A stretch of 64,000 nt of DNA, from NCBI GenBank assembly GCA_020636025.1, contig JACJYQ010000002.1:620001-684000 (forward strand), written 5' to 3'. How positions within the stretch are numbered: position 1 is the first letter of the stretch; every line of letters begins with the position of its first letter. The DNA comes from Lewinellaceae bacterium. Lineage in GTDB: Bacteria > Bacteroidota > Bacteroidia > Chitinophagales > Saprospiraceae. The notes beneath the pieces were generated by a model. That model did not search any database and had not been told where the DNA came from. It saw only the letters and a program-made list of their open reading frames with translations. A program made the translations under genes and the position numbers. Below are positions 47,237 to 55,659 of this stretch, piece after piece.

Positions 47237-47392
47237 TTACTTCAGACGGCGTTCGTCGGAAACAGTTAATTTCTTGCGACCGCGTTTGCGACGGCGTGAA
47301 ATAAGTTTGCGGCCATTTTTTGTGGCCATGCGCTCGCGGAATCCGAGCTTATTTTTACGGCTGCGCCGTGATGGTTGATAAGTGCGTTTCAT
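47237..47392 (-). CDS. rpmH: 50S ribosomal protein L34
   Basis: The 51-residue product begins MKRTYQPSRRSRKNKLGFRE, has the conserved RMATKNGRK core and a highly basic tail (ISRRRRKGRKKLTVSDERR). This is the small ribosomal protein L34 of the large subunit, matching the family over its full length with a short bacteroidal C-terminal extension. It lies upstream of rnpA on the same strand, the standard arrangement. It has the best promoter in the window. Confidence 0.98.
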   Translation of the reverse strand: MKRTYQPSRRSRKNKLGFRERMATKNGRKLISRRRKRGRKKLTVSDERRLK

Positions 47393-47434
47393 CGCTAATT
47401 CGACTAATTAATATCCTATCCGAAAATGGGAGCG

Positions 47435-47463
47435 CAAAGGTAAGTCTCTTTCCCGAATTTCAA
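47435..47463 (-). promoter_or_regulatory. Bacteroidota-type promoter of rpmH
   Basis: On the minus strand TTG (47461-47463) is followed after 18 bases by TACCTTTG (47435-47442), a full match to the Bacteroidota TTG/TAnnTTTG promoter. The transcript would start about 36 bases before the rpmH ATG. Confidence 0.75.
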
Positions 47464-47640
47464 AGAAATGGTTTTGGATTTTTGTGAAAAATGAATTTTG
47501 ACCGGCTAATCATCCCAAAATTTAACCAAAAAATGGCTTCATGCGGACACATTATGCGGTTAAAGTTGTTTTAAACCGGCCTTACTTGTGAAACCAACGT
47601 TAATTAAACTGTTTCTTTGCAGTCCAAAATATTAATACTG

Positions 47641-49866
47641 ATGCGTAGCTTTTTATACACTTCCCTGTCATTCCTGCTTTTCACAATTTTTTCTGCCACT
47701 TTATTTGCCCAAAATAATGTTAAATGGACCTTCACGGCCAAGGATGCAGGAAATTGTCAGGCTGACCTCATATTCACCGGAATCATTGACGATGGCTTTT
47801 ATACTTATTCCCAGTTTTTGGAAAGTGAAGATGGCCCCGTAGCTACAACGATTACCTTTAACCCGGATGCAGGCTATAAGTTGATCGGAAAGGCTAGGGA
47901 ATCCGGAGAAATACTTAAGGTGAATGATAAGGTGTTTGACATGGTTGTTACAAAGTTCAAACACAAAGCAATTTTTACACAACGGGTTGAAATAAAGGAT
48001 CCCTCCAAGCCCATTGTAGGTTATATCAACTATATGACTTGCAACGACGAGATGTGTCTACCGCCATTAGATGTGGATTTTAGTTTCAAGATTCCTGTTT
48101 TGAGCAATTGCGGAAGCACTCCTGAATCAAAAACGACTCCTGCGAACGACAATAAAACGAATTCTTCCGAGCCCGATCAAGGAGCATCTACTGATCAAAA
48201 CGATCAGGGTACTGATGAGAGCCAAGTTGATAATAATCAACAGGTTTTGCCGGTTACTACTGAACAATCCGGTCTGACACCGCCAGACGATCCAAATTTC
48301 AAAGGTTTTTTTTTATCAAAGCGCGCTGAAATAAATGCTGCCGAATTTATCGGCGATTGCAATGCTACTTCCCAGGGTTCGAGCGATGGCGCTTCCTGGG
48401 TGTCTATTTTCCTGTTTTGTTTCCTTGGCGGCTTGATTGCCCTGCTGACCCCATGTGTTTTTCCGATGATCCCGATGACGGTTACCTTTTTTGTGAAAAG
48501 GTCGAAAGACCGCAGGGCCGGGTTGCGCAATGCCTTTATTTATGCAGGAAGCATAGTACTCATTTTTGTTGCTTTGGGGTCGGCTGTAACGGCCGCTCTT
48601 GGTCCGACAGCCCTGAATGATATGAGCACCAACAAGTGGTTTAACCTCTCGGTTTTTGCCATGTTGCTCGTGTTTGCCTTTTCTTTCCTGGGTTTTTACG
48701 AAATAACCCTGCCATCCTCATGGGTGAATAAGAGTGATCGAATGGCCGATCGCGGAGGCTACATTGGAACCTTCTTCATGGCCTTTACGCTGGTGTTGGT
48801 TTCCTTCTCCTGCACCGGTCCTATTGTGGGCACCTTGCTGGTAGAGGCTGCCAGAAGTAATGCCGGAGCCTCCTTGTTAGGCATCATTCCTTTGAAACCG
48901 GCCATTGGTATGTTTGGCTTTGGTTTGGGGCTGGCACTGCCTTTTGGGCTTTTTGCCATGTTCCCCGGCTGGTTGAACTCATTGCCAAAATCCGGTGGAT
49001 GGATGGACAATGTAAAAAAGACCCTTGGTTTGGTCGAACTGGCGCTTGCCTTCAAATTCGCCAGCACCGCCGATATGGCCGAGCAATGGGGAATTCTAAA
49101 ATTTGAACCATTCCTGATCATCTGGTTCCTGATTGCCTTGATTCTGGGTTTGTACCAACTTGGTATTTTAGGATGGGCAGGTGCAAAAGGCAGACCAGGG
49201 CCTACACGTGCTGTCATTGGCGTCGCGTCCCTGGCTTTTGCCGCTTACGTAGGTTGGGGATTGGTGAATTACCAATCTTTGTCCTTACTCAGTGGTTTGG
49301 CGCCGCCTGTTCACTACAGTTTTAAAGCGGACGGCAATAAAGAAAACAAACACCACGATGGACCAGGCTGCCCGCACAACCTCGATTGCTATCACGACTT
49401 TGATGAAGCATTGGCTGAAGCCAAAAGACAAAACAAGCCACTTTTTGTCGATTTCACCGGTCATGGCTGTGTGAACTGTCGCAAAATGGAGGAAAATGTA
49501 TGGCCATTGCCGGGCATCATAGAGAAACTTCGCAACGACTATGTTGTGGTATCCCTTTATGTGGATGAAAAGGTAAGGCTGTTCCCAGACAACAATTTCG
49601 CCTATCTGCTGGATCCAAAAACCGGGCAAAAACTCAGAACCGTTGGGTCAAAGTGGAGTGCCTTTCAGGTAAATAACTTTGATGTGAGTGCGCAACCGTA
49701 TTATGTGCTCATGCATCACGATGGAAAGACCCTGCTTAACCGTCCAACTGATTATCCAAACGGTCATGACCCGGCAACTTATCAGGCCTTCCTGGAATGC
49801 GGGCTTTCTAATTTTAAGATGCTCAACGAGAATAAAACCGGTGAGCGGATTGGAAGCAAGGATTAA
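47641..49866 (+). CDS. dsbD: DsbD-like thiol:disulfide interchange protein
   Basis: Starting at the ATG at 47641 (in-frame TTG eight codons upstream) the product is 741 residues. It carries electrons from cytoplasmic thioredoxin across the inner membrane to periplasmic disulfides. A signal peptide (SFLLFTIFSATLFAQ) is followed by the alpha domain with YMTCNDEMCLPP (Cys134/Cys139). After a low-complexity linker (about 160-210) comes an eight-helix transmembrane domain with its redox cysteines, Cys272 in TPCVFPMIP and Cys391 in SFSCTGPIVG. A C-terminal thioredoxin domain carries GHGCVNCRKME (Cys610/Cys613). All six redox cysteines are present. It stands alone. Confidence 0.95.
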   Translation: MRSFLYTSLSFLLFTIFSATLFAQNNVKWTFTAKDAGNCQADLIFTGIIDDGFYTYSQFLESEDGPVATTITFNPDAGYKLIGKARESGEILKVNDKVFDMVVTKFKHKAIFTQRVEIKDPSKPIVGYINYMTCNDEMCLPPLDVDFSFKIPVLSNCGSTPESKTTPANDNKTNSSEPDQGASTDQNDQGTDESQVDNNQQVLPVTTEQSGLTPPDDPNFKGFFLSKRAEINAAEFIGDCNATSQGSSDGASWVSIFLFCFLGGLIALLTPCVFPMIPMTVTFFVKRSKDRRAGLRNAFIYAGSIVLIFVALGSAVTAALGPTALNDMSTNKWFNLSVFAMLLVFAFSFLGFYEITLPSSWVNKSDRMADRGGYIGTFFMAFTLVLVSFSCTGPIVGTLLVEAARSNAGASLLGIIPLKPAIGMFGFGLGLALPFGLFAMFPGWLNSLPKSGGWMDNVKKTLGLVELALAFKFASTADMAEQWGILKFEPFLIIWFLIALILGLYQLGILGWAGAKGRPGPTRAVIGVASLAFAAYVGWGLVNYQSLSLLSGLAPPVHYSFKADGNKENKHHDGPGCPHNLDCYHDFDEALAEAKRQNKPLFVDFTGHGCVNCRKMEENVWPLPGIIEKLRNDYVVVSLYVDEKVRLFPDNNFAYLLDPKTGQKLRTVGSKWSAFQVNNFDVSAQPYYVLMHHDGKTLLNRPTDYPNGHDPATYQAFLECGLSNFKMLNENKTGERIGSKD

Positions 49867-50156
49867 TTTGATAATTAGCTAATTTGATAATGTGATAATT
49901 ATACTTCACGCTGTTTGGTTTTGAAAATCGCCTGCGGCTAAATCATTGATTAACAGCGTTCAGTATGACAAGAGTTTTCACAACCACTTTGCGGTGGCTA
50001 TAGCGAATGGTTTTTATCCATCCAGGAAGATCTATTTATTAGGGCCTGTTTGATCATTTGATCAAACAGGCCCTAAAACATTAGCTAATTATCGAATTAG
50101 CTAATTATCACATTAATCTTAGCTAATTATCGAATTAGCATATTATCACATTAATT
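49864..50156. repeat. Intergenic repeats: AATTAGCTAATT arrays, 105-bp repeat copy 2 and a palindrome
   Basis: Array copies 5 (49864-49900) and 6 (50080-50156) of the AATTAGCTAATT family flank the second copy of the 105-bp repeat (49898-50002). At 50041-50074 is a perfect 34-base palindrome (16-bp stem, 2-base loop, arm AGGGCCTGTTTGATCA). The last array runs into the stop codon of the GH3 gene. It is a convergent 3'-3' spacer between dsbD and the GH3 gene. Confidence 0.9.
49898..50002. repeat. 105-bp dispersed repeat, copy 2
   Basis: It matches 44884-44988 at 104 of 105 positions, in the same orientation, 5014 bp away. The flanks are unrelated except for the common AT-rich start. Confidence 0.9.
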
Positions 50157-52419
50157 ATTGAGCTTGCAATTCAAAACTGTTCGATTTCACATATCTGGAA
50201 TCACCTCCTACATACACCTTGAAGAATCCTGGATCTGCTTTGTATTGCAGCTCATTATTCCAGTAGGCCAGGTCTTTATCCGTGATTTTGAAAGTAACCC
50301 GCTTCTGAGCGCCTTTTTCCAGGCTGATCTTTTCGAAGCCTTTTAGTTCTTTTACAGGACGGGCAATATCGGCGGAAAGATCCTGGATATACAGCTGAAC
50401 AACTTCCGAGCCGGCTACTTCACCGGTGTTGGTCACTGTCACAGATACCTCAAGGGTTTCGCCGGGTCTTATTTTTGATTTGTTCAAGGTTATTTCCGAG
50501 TAAGAAAAGTTTGTGTAGCTCATGCCATAGCCAAATGGGAAGGCCGGGCTTACAGGAGAATCCAGATACCCGCTTGTCCACATTTGACCCTGATCTTGTT
50601 GCGGGCGACCTGTATTTAAATGATTGTAGTAGATGGGTATTTGTCCCTCGTTTCTCGGGAATGTCATCGGCAGTTTGCCAGATGGATTGACTTTCCCGCT
50701 GAGTACATCATTCAGGGCGTTTCCGGTTTCAAAGCCTGGCTGCCAGGCAAGCAGCACGGCGCTGGCTTTTTCATAAGCTTTTGGGAAAACCATGGGGCGG
50801 CTGTTGAACATCACCAGTACTACCGGCTTTCTGGGATATAAATAACGGGCAATGTTCTCCTGGTCGTTATTGAGTTCGAGACTCGCCACTGAACGGCTTT
50901 CTCCGCACTGAAATCCTTGTTCTCCTACACATACGATTACCAAATCTGCCTGTTGCGAGGCTGTTCTGGCAGCAGAGTAGTCCCTTTCCGAGCAGGTAGC
51001 GTCCAGACAAATTTCAGTTACAGTTACCTCGAAACCTTGCTTTTCCAGGAAGGGTTTAAGTACATCAGCGGGCGTAACAACTTTAGTAGAGTCGTACTCA
51101 CGCATGCCCAGTCCAAGCGTCCAAAAGCTCATGTAATCCTTGTGTCCCTTGCTGTTCGCATAAGGGCCAATGATGGCAATTCTTCTAAAGGGACCTTCAG
51201 GCGTGAGTGGTAGCAAGCCCCCTTCGTTTTTTAACAGCACCATGCTTTCAGCGGCAGCTTTTCGGGCGAGATCGCGGTATTCAGGTTTTTCAAGAGTCGC
51301 CTCCCGGTAGGTTGGGTCCAGTTGACGGAAAGGATCGTCGAACAAGCCAAGTTGGAACTTGAGTCTCAGCACCCGTCTTACAGCTTCATCTATCTTTTCC
51401 TGCGTAACCCTTTTGTTTTCAAGTGCTTTTTTCAGGCCATTGCGAAACGTTGTGGCTGTCATGTCCATATCACTTCCGGCGTTTAGGCATTTTGCAGCGG
51501 CATCCATTTCATTATCTGCAGCGCCGTGAATGATGGTTTCACCAAAAGAATTCCAGTCGCTGACAACCAAGCCGTTCCAGGCCCATTCATCGCGAAGAAT
51601 ATCCGTAACCAGATGTTTGTCCATACTGGCAGGCACACCGTTCAAAGTATTGAAGGCGTTCATAAAAGTGGCTGCTCCGGCATCAGCAGCAGCCTTAAAG
51701 GGCGGCAGCACAATATTCCGAAGTCGTTGTTCACTCATATCTACTGTATTGTAATCGCGGCCGCCTTCTGTAAAACCATATCCGGCAAAGTGTTTGACGC
51801 ATGCTGCCAGCGTGGTTTTGTCGGCCAGGTCATTTCCCTGAATGCCTCGTACTCTGGCCGCAGCGATTTGACTGCCCAAAAAGGGATCTTCGCCGGCACC
51901 TTCCATAACTCGCCCCCAGCGAGGATCGCGGGAAATATCCACCATAGGCGCGAAGGTCCAGTTTTGTCCATCGGCTCCGGCTTCGGTGGCAGCGATGCGT
52001 TCGATGCGTTCAATCAAATCGATATCCCAGGTTGCCGCTTGCGCCAACGGAATCGGGAAAATGGTTTTATACCCGTGAATTACATCAAACCCGAAGATGA
52101 TGGGGATTTTCAAACGGCTTTCCATCGCCGCTCTTTGTATTTTAATCTTGTTGTCAAAGTTTGTATGGCTTAGGATAGAGCCAATCATTCCGGTTTTCAC
52201 CTGCTTCAACAAGTCATCACTTTGCACATCTGTTCCGGTGCTGATGTCACCAGGAACCTGAAGTAATTGCCCGATTTTCTCATCCAGCGTCATTTTTTTC
52301 ATCAACGCTTCAATGTTGGTATCGATGTTTTGGACAGAGGTCTTCTGAGCACTTGACCAATTGAGCAGTAACATAAAAATCAGTGTTGGGATAAATCTCA
52401 GATATGGGTTGTATTGCAT
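50155..52419 (-). CDS. bglX: GH3 beta-glucosidase (BglX-like)
   Basis: The 754-residue product has a signal peptide (LIFMLLLNWSSAQ) and is a periplasmic or secreted glycoside hydrolase family 3 enzyme, releasing terminal glucose from beta-glucosides. The N-terminal TIM barrel has KIGQLLQVPGD, GFDVIHGYKTIFPIPL, FAPMVDISRDPRWGR and CVKHFAGYG; the nucleophile is Asp288 in GLVVSDWNSF. The alpha/beta sandwich domain (AESMVLLKNEGGLLPL) and a fibronectin-III-like C-terminal domain (LEVSVTVTNTGEVAGSEVVQLYI) follow. Length and order match BglX. A TAGGTTTG box at 52436-52443 lies just upstream of the start. It is divergent from the LOG-family gene. Confidence 0.95.
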   Translation of the reverse strand: MQYNPYLRFIPTLIFMLLLNWSSAQKTSVQNIDTNIEALMKKMTLDEKIGQLLQVPGDISTGTDVQSDDLLKQVKTGMIGSILSHTNFDNKIKIQRAAMESRLKIPIIFGFDVIHGYKTIFPIPLAQAATWDIDLIERIERIAATEAGADGQNWTFAPMVDISRDPRWGRVMEGAGEDPFLGSQIAAARVRGIQGNDLADKTTLAACVKHFAGYGFTEGGRDYNTVDMSEQRLRNIVLPPFKAAADAGAATFMNAFNTLNGVPASMDKHLVTDILRDEWAWNGLVVSDWNSFGETIIHGAADNEMDAAAKCLNAGSDMDMTATTFRNGLKKALENKRVTQEKIDEAVRRVLRLKFQLGLFDDPFRQLDPTYREATLEKPEYRDLARKAAAESMVLLKNEGGLLPLTPEGPFRRIAIIGPYANSKGHKDYMSFWTLGLGMREYDSTKVVTPADVLKPFLEKQGFEVTVTEICLDATCSERDYSAARTASQQADLVIVCVGEQGFQCGESRSVASLELNNDQENIARYLYPRKPVVLVMFNSRPMVFPKAYEKASAVLLAWQPGFETGNALNDVLSGKVNPSGKLPMTFPRNEGQIPIYYNHLNTGRPQQDQGQMWTSGYLDSPVSPAFPFGYGMSYTNFSYSEITLNKSKIRPGETLEVSVTVTNTGEVAGSEVVQLYIQDLSADIARPVKELKGFEKISLEKGAQKRVTFKITDKDLAYWNNELQYKADPGFFKVYVGGDSRYVKSNSFELQAQ

Positions 52420-52595
52420 AGAAATTAAGTTTTGGCAAACCTACTGAAAACCGTAAAATCCGCCATGTGTTCACTTTATGGGCAATTCACGAAATGGATG
52501 CAAACTAGAGGGCCTGTGCTGCCTGTTTCACATACTTTTGGACAAATGTCGATGATTTTATTGCCTAGCTTTGCCGGGAAGGAATAAATGTTATC

Positions 52596-53327
52596 ATGAA
52601 CAAAAAACTCATCGACTCCAATTTTACCACCTGGCTCAAAGGACCAAATGAACGCAGTTTTGAATTGTTCTTTGCCTTTCGGGTCTTTTGGGAGTTTATC
52701 CGCGGTTTCAGGGCTTTGCATTTTATCGGGCCATCGGTTACTGTTTTTGGCTCTGCACGCTTTAAGGAAGGACATCGGTATTACGAGGAGGCCAGAGCTA
52801 TGGGAAGCCAAATTGCCTCTGATCTCGGTATGACAGTATTGACCGGCGGCGGGCCCGGAATTATGGAAGCGGCCAACCGTGGTGCTTTTGAAGCAGGAGG
52901 CTATTCGGTGGGTTGCAATATTCTATTGCCTCATGAGCAAGCAGAAAACCCGTACCTGAACAAGTTTGTCACCATACGATACTTCTTTGTGCGAAAGGTT
53001 TTGCTGGTAAAATACTCATACGCCTTTGTCATTTTTCCAGGTGGCTTTGGCACCATGGATGAGCTTTTTGAAACACTAACGCTGATCCAAACAAATAAAA
53101 TTGAAGATTTCCCCATTGTGGTTATGGGTGTCGATTTCTTTAAACCATTGAAAAAACACCTTGAATTTATGGCTGCCGAAGGCACCATTTCTGATTCGGA
53201 TTTGGACTTGATCCTGTTCACAGATGATCCAAAAGAGGCTGTTAATCACATCAAACAGTATATTTCTAAAAATTATCAGGTGGAAAAAAGGCGTCGCCCA
53301 AGCTGGTGGTTGCTAGAGAAAGCATAG
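52596..53327 (+). CDS. LOG-family (TIGR00730) Rossmann-fold protein
   Basis: The 243-residue cytoplasmic protein belongs to the lysine decarboxylase-like/LOG family, whose characterised members release adenine or cytokinin base from nucleoside 5'-monophosphates (phosphoribohydrolases). The two signature motifs are intact: GGGPGIMEAANRGA and PGGFGTMDELFETLTLIQ, which form the nucleotide-binding and catalytic site. FGSARFKEGHRYYEEA is the N-terminal block. Whether it makes cytokinin or simply recycles nucleotides in this organism is unknown. A TAGCTTTG box at 52566-52573 lies 22 bp upstream of the ATG. Confidence 0.93.
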   Translation: MNKKLIDSNFTTWLKGPNERSFELFFAFRVFWEFIRGFRALHFIGPSVTVFGSARFKEGHRYYEEARAMGSQIASDLGMTVLTGGGPGIMEAANRGAFEAGGYSVGCNILLPHEQAENPYLNKFVTIRYFFVRKVLLVKYSYAFVIFPGGFGTMDELFETLTLIQTNKIEDFPIVVMGVDFFKPLKKHLEFMAAEGTISDSDLDLILFTDDPKEAVNHIKQYISKNYQVEKRRRPSWWLLEKA

Positions 53328-53543
53328 ATTTAGACAGGCAAGTACAATTCGGTGTTAACATTTATCTAAGTGCAGTCACTTGTTACAGGTTTGTTGGGCC
53401 TTTTCTAATTTTGCGGGTTGAAAATTTTAAGCCTGCTTTAAATGGCTTGTTACTCCGTATTTTATCAATCAAATGCAACCACCACCTCAATCATAATTAG
53501 ACAAATCAAACTTTTACAAAAAACACCATAACTGCAATTTCCC

Positions 53544-55517
53544 ATGACACATAAAAGTACGCTAACTGCTCTGTTCGCAGTCTTGCTTTTCCAAATCAGT
53601 TTTGCCCAAAAGGATCCTGTTTTATTTACGGTTAAGGGCAATCCAGTGTATCTGTCCGAATTCAAATACATCTACTCAAAAGCGAATCAGGACAAAGCCG
53701 ATTTTTCTGAAAAAAGCCTGCGTGAATACCTGGGACTGTATACCAACTTCAAATTAAAAGTGCAAAAGGCACGCGATATGCGACTCGATACCATCGAGTC
53801 ATTGAATGCCGAGTTGGATGGATACAAACGCCAGCTTTCCAAATCATATCTCGAAGACCGTGAGGTAACCGAGAAACTGGTGAAGGATGTGTACGACCGC
53901 ATGCAACAGGATGTGGACATTTCCCACATTTTTATTTCCTGCAATCTTACGCAGTCGGCAGCAGACACCCTGAAAGCTTACAAGCGTGCCATGAACCTGA
54001 TGAAGATGGTTCAAAAAGGTGCTGATTTTGGCAAAGTTGCGGCTGACAGCTCTGATGACAAAACCGCAAAAGACAATCGCGGAAACATCGGTTATGTAAC
54101 CGCCATGTTGCCCGATGGATATTACAATCTGGAAAAAGCCATTTATGCGGCCAAACCAGGTGCTATAATTGGCCCTATCCGCACCAATAACGGGTACCAT
54201 GTGGTTAGGGTGAATGCCTTCCGCCCTGCCCGTGGCGAGGTGGAAGTTAGCCAGATACTGATTAGAAAAAGCGACGACCCGACTTTACATGCAAGAGCAA
54301 AAGCCAAGGCCGACAGCGCTTATCAGGCGCTGGTGAACGGTGGCAAATGGGAAGAAGTTTGTTCAAAATACTCTGAAGACAAAGCCACCATCGCCAAAAG
54401 CGGATACATCGGATTTTTTGGCATCAACCGCTATCAAAAGGATTTTGAAGACACCGCTTTTGCTCTCGAACATGATGGTGACTTCTCCAAAGTGATGGAA
54501 TCTTCCCTTGGGTTTCACATCATAAAGCGCAATAGTCGCCGCGGTATTGGCAAATTCGACGATATGAAACGCCCGCTTACTGATCGCATCAAGCGCGACA
54601 GCCGCAGTGAAATTGCCCGCCAGAGCATGATCGCGCGCATACACAAGGATGCAGGATACAAAGAGTTCCCGGAAGTGCTGAAAGCATGGTCGGCCAAGCA
54701 GGTAGACTCTGTATTCCTTACCTACAAATGGAAGCCCGATGCAAGCAATCCGCAAGAAGTGATGAATCGTTATGGTGATGGCAAAGCTTATACAGTAGCC
54801 GATTTTGAAGCATTCTGCGCCCGCTCAAGCCGCGAGAGAATGCGCGGCATGGGTATGCCGGTTTCTGAAACCATTGATAAATTGTACAAATCCTGGACCG
54901 ATGAAACAGCCATCGAATACGAAGAGAGTCACCTGGATGAGAAATACCCGGAATTCAAATCGCTGATGCGTGAGTACGAGGAAGGCATTCTGCTTTTCGA
55001 AGCACTCAAGCAGAATGTTTGGGATAAAGCAAACTCAGATACGACCGGACTTGAGAAGTTCTTCAAAATGAACCTGAGCCAGAAATACAAATGGGATGAA
55101 AGAGCCAGCGTAAGCATTTATTCCATCAAATCCGACGATCCTAAACTGGTAAATGACATCTGGAATTTCGCCGCTAATAAAAATGCAGAAGAAGTTATGG
55201 CGAAGTTCAACAAGGAGGACAACGAAGTCATTACGGTGATTGAGAAAAAATACGAGAAAGGCAAAAATAAAGACCTCGGTACCCTTTGGAAAGCCGGTGA
55301 CAGAACCAATACCAAAACGGATCCGGGTACAAAAACTGCTTCATTCCTGAAAATTGAAGAGATCCTGCCTCCACAGGCAAAAACACTGGCAGATGCCCGC
55401 GGATACGCCGTTGCTGACTATCAGGACCACCTGGAGAAAAAATGGATCGACGACCTGACCAAGGAGTATCCGGTAAAGCTGAATGAAGATGTTTTTGAGA
55501 GTCTGATTAAGAAGTAA
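53544..55517 (+). CDS. Periplasmic peptidyl-prolyl isomerase with two parvulin domains (SurA/PpiD-like)
   Basis: The 657-residue product has a signal peptide ending at about residue 22 (LLFQISFAQ) and an N-terminal helical chaperone-like domain. Two parvulin-type PpiC domains follow: about 128-231 (HIFISCNLTQSAADTLK ... NIGYVTAM ... GPIRTNNGYHVVRVN) and about 233-332 (VSQILIRKSDDPTLHARAKAKADSAY ... GYIGFFGINRYQKDFED ... SSLGFHIIKRN). The C-terminal ~300 residues are helical and lysine-rich. It is expected to fold outer-membrane proteins in the periplasm. A TAATTTTG box about 130 bp upstream (53406-53413) is a possible -7 element. The gene ends in a word array and a terminator. Confidence 0.92.
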   Translation: MTHKSTLTALFAVLLFQISFAQKDPVLFTVKGNPVYLSEFKYIYSKANQDKADFSEKSLREYLGLYTNFKLKVQKARDMRLDTIESLNAELDGYKRQLSKSYLEDREVTEKLVKDVYDRMQQDVDISHIFISCNLTQSAADTLKAYKRAMNLMKMVQKGADFGKVAADSSDDKTAKDNRGNIGYVTAMLPDGYYNLEKAIYAAKPGAIIGPIRTNNGYHVVRVNAFRPARGEVEVSQILIRKSDDPTLHARAKAKADSAYQALVNGGKWEEVCSKYSEDKATIAKSGYIGFFGINRYQKDFEDTAFALEHDGDFSKVMESSLGFHIIKRNSRRGIGKFDDMKRPLTDRIKRDSRSEIARQSMIARIHKDAGYKEFPEVLKAWSAKQVDSVFLTYKWKPDASNPQEVMNRYGDGKAYTVADFEAFCARSSRERMRGMGMPVSETIDKLYKSWTDETAIEYEESHLDEKYPEFKSLMREYEEGILLFEALKQNVWDKANSDTTGLEKFFKMNLSQKYKWDERASVSIYSIKSDDPKLVNDIWNFAANKNAEEVMAKFNKEDNEVITVIEKKYEKGKNKDLGTLWKAGDRTNTKTDPGTKTASFLKIEEILPPQAKTLADARGYAVADYQDHLEKKWIDDLTKEYPVKLNEDVFESLIKK

Positions 55518-55560
55518 ATTGATATCCGATATCCGATATCGCGAGATACGATATCCGATT
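55518..55560. repeat. ATATCCGATATC-type word array (second copy)
   Basis: Reiterations of ATATCCGATATC and a GCGAGATAC centre form a self-complementary array directly after the PPIase stop codon. The words match those at 16533-16612. Confidence 0.75.
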
Positions 55561-55570
55561 TAATTTTATG

Positions 55571-55609
55571 ATTCCGCCCTGTCTGGTTTGTTGCCGGGCA
55601 GGGCGGAAT
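55571..55609 (+). terminator. Hairpin after the PPIase gene
   Basis: A perfect 11-bp stem (ATTCCGCCCTG / CAGGGCGGAAT) with a 17-base loop lies between the PPIase and glycosyltransferase genes. A T7 run follows about 19 bases later, so it is a plausible though not ideal intrinsic terminator. Confidence 0.6.
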
Positions 55610-55659
55610 GGCTTTCTGGTGGTTGCTTTTTTTAAACATATCCCAGCCTTATTTATTAC

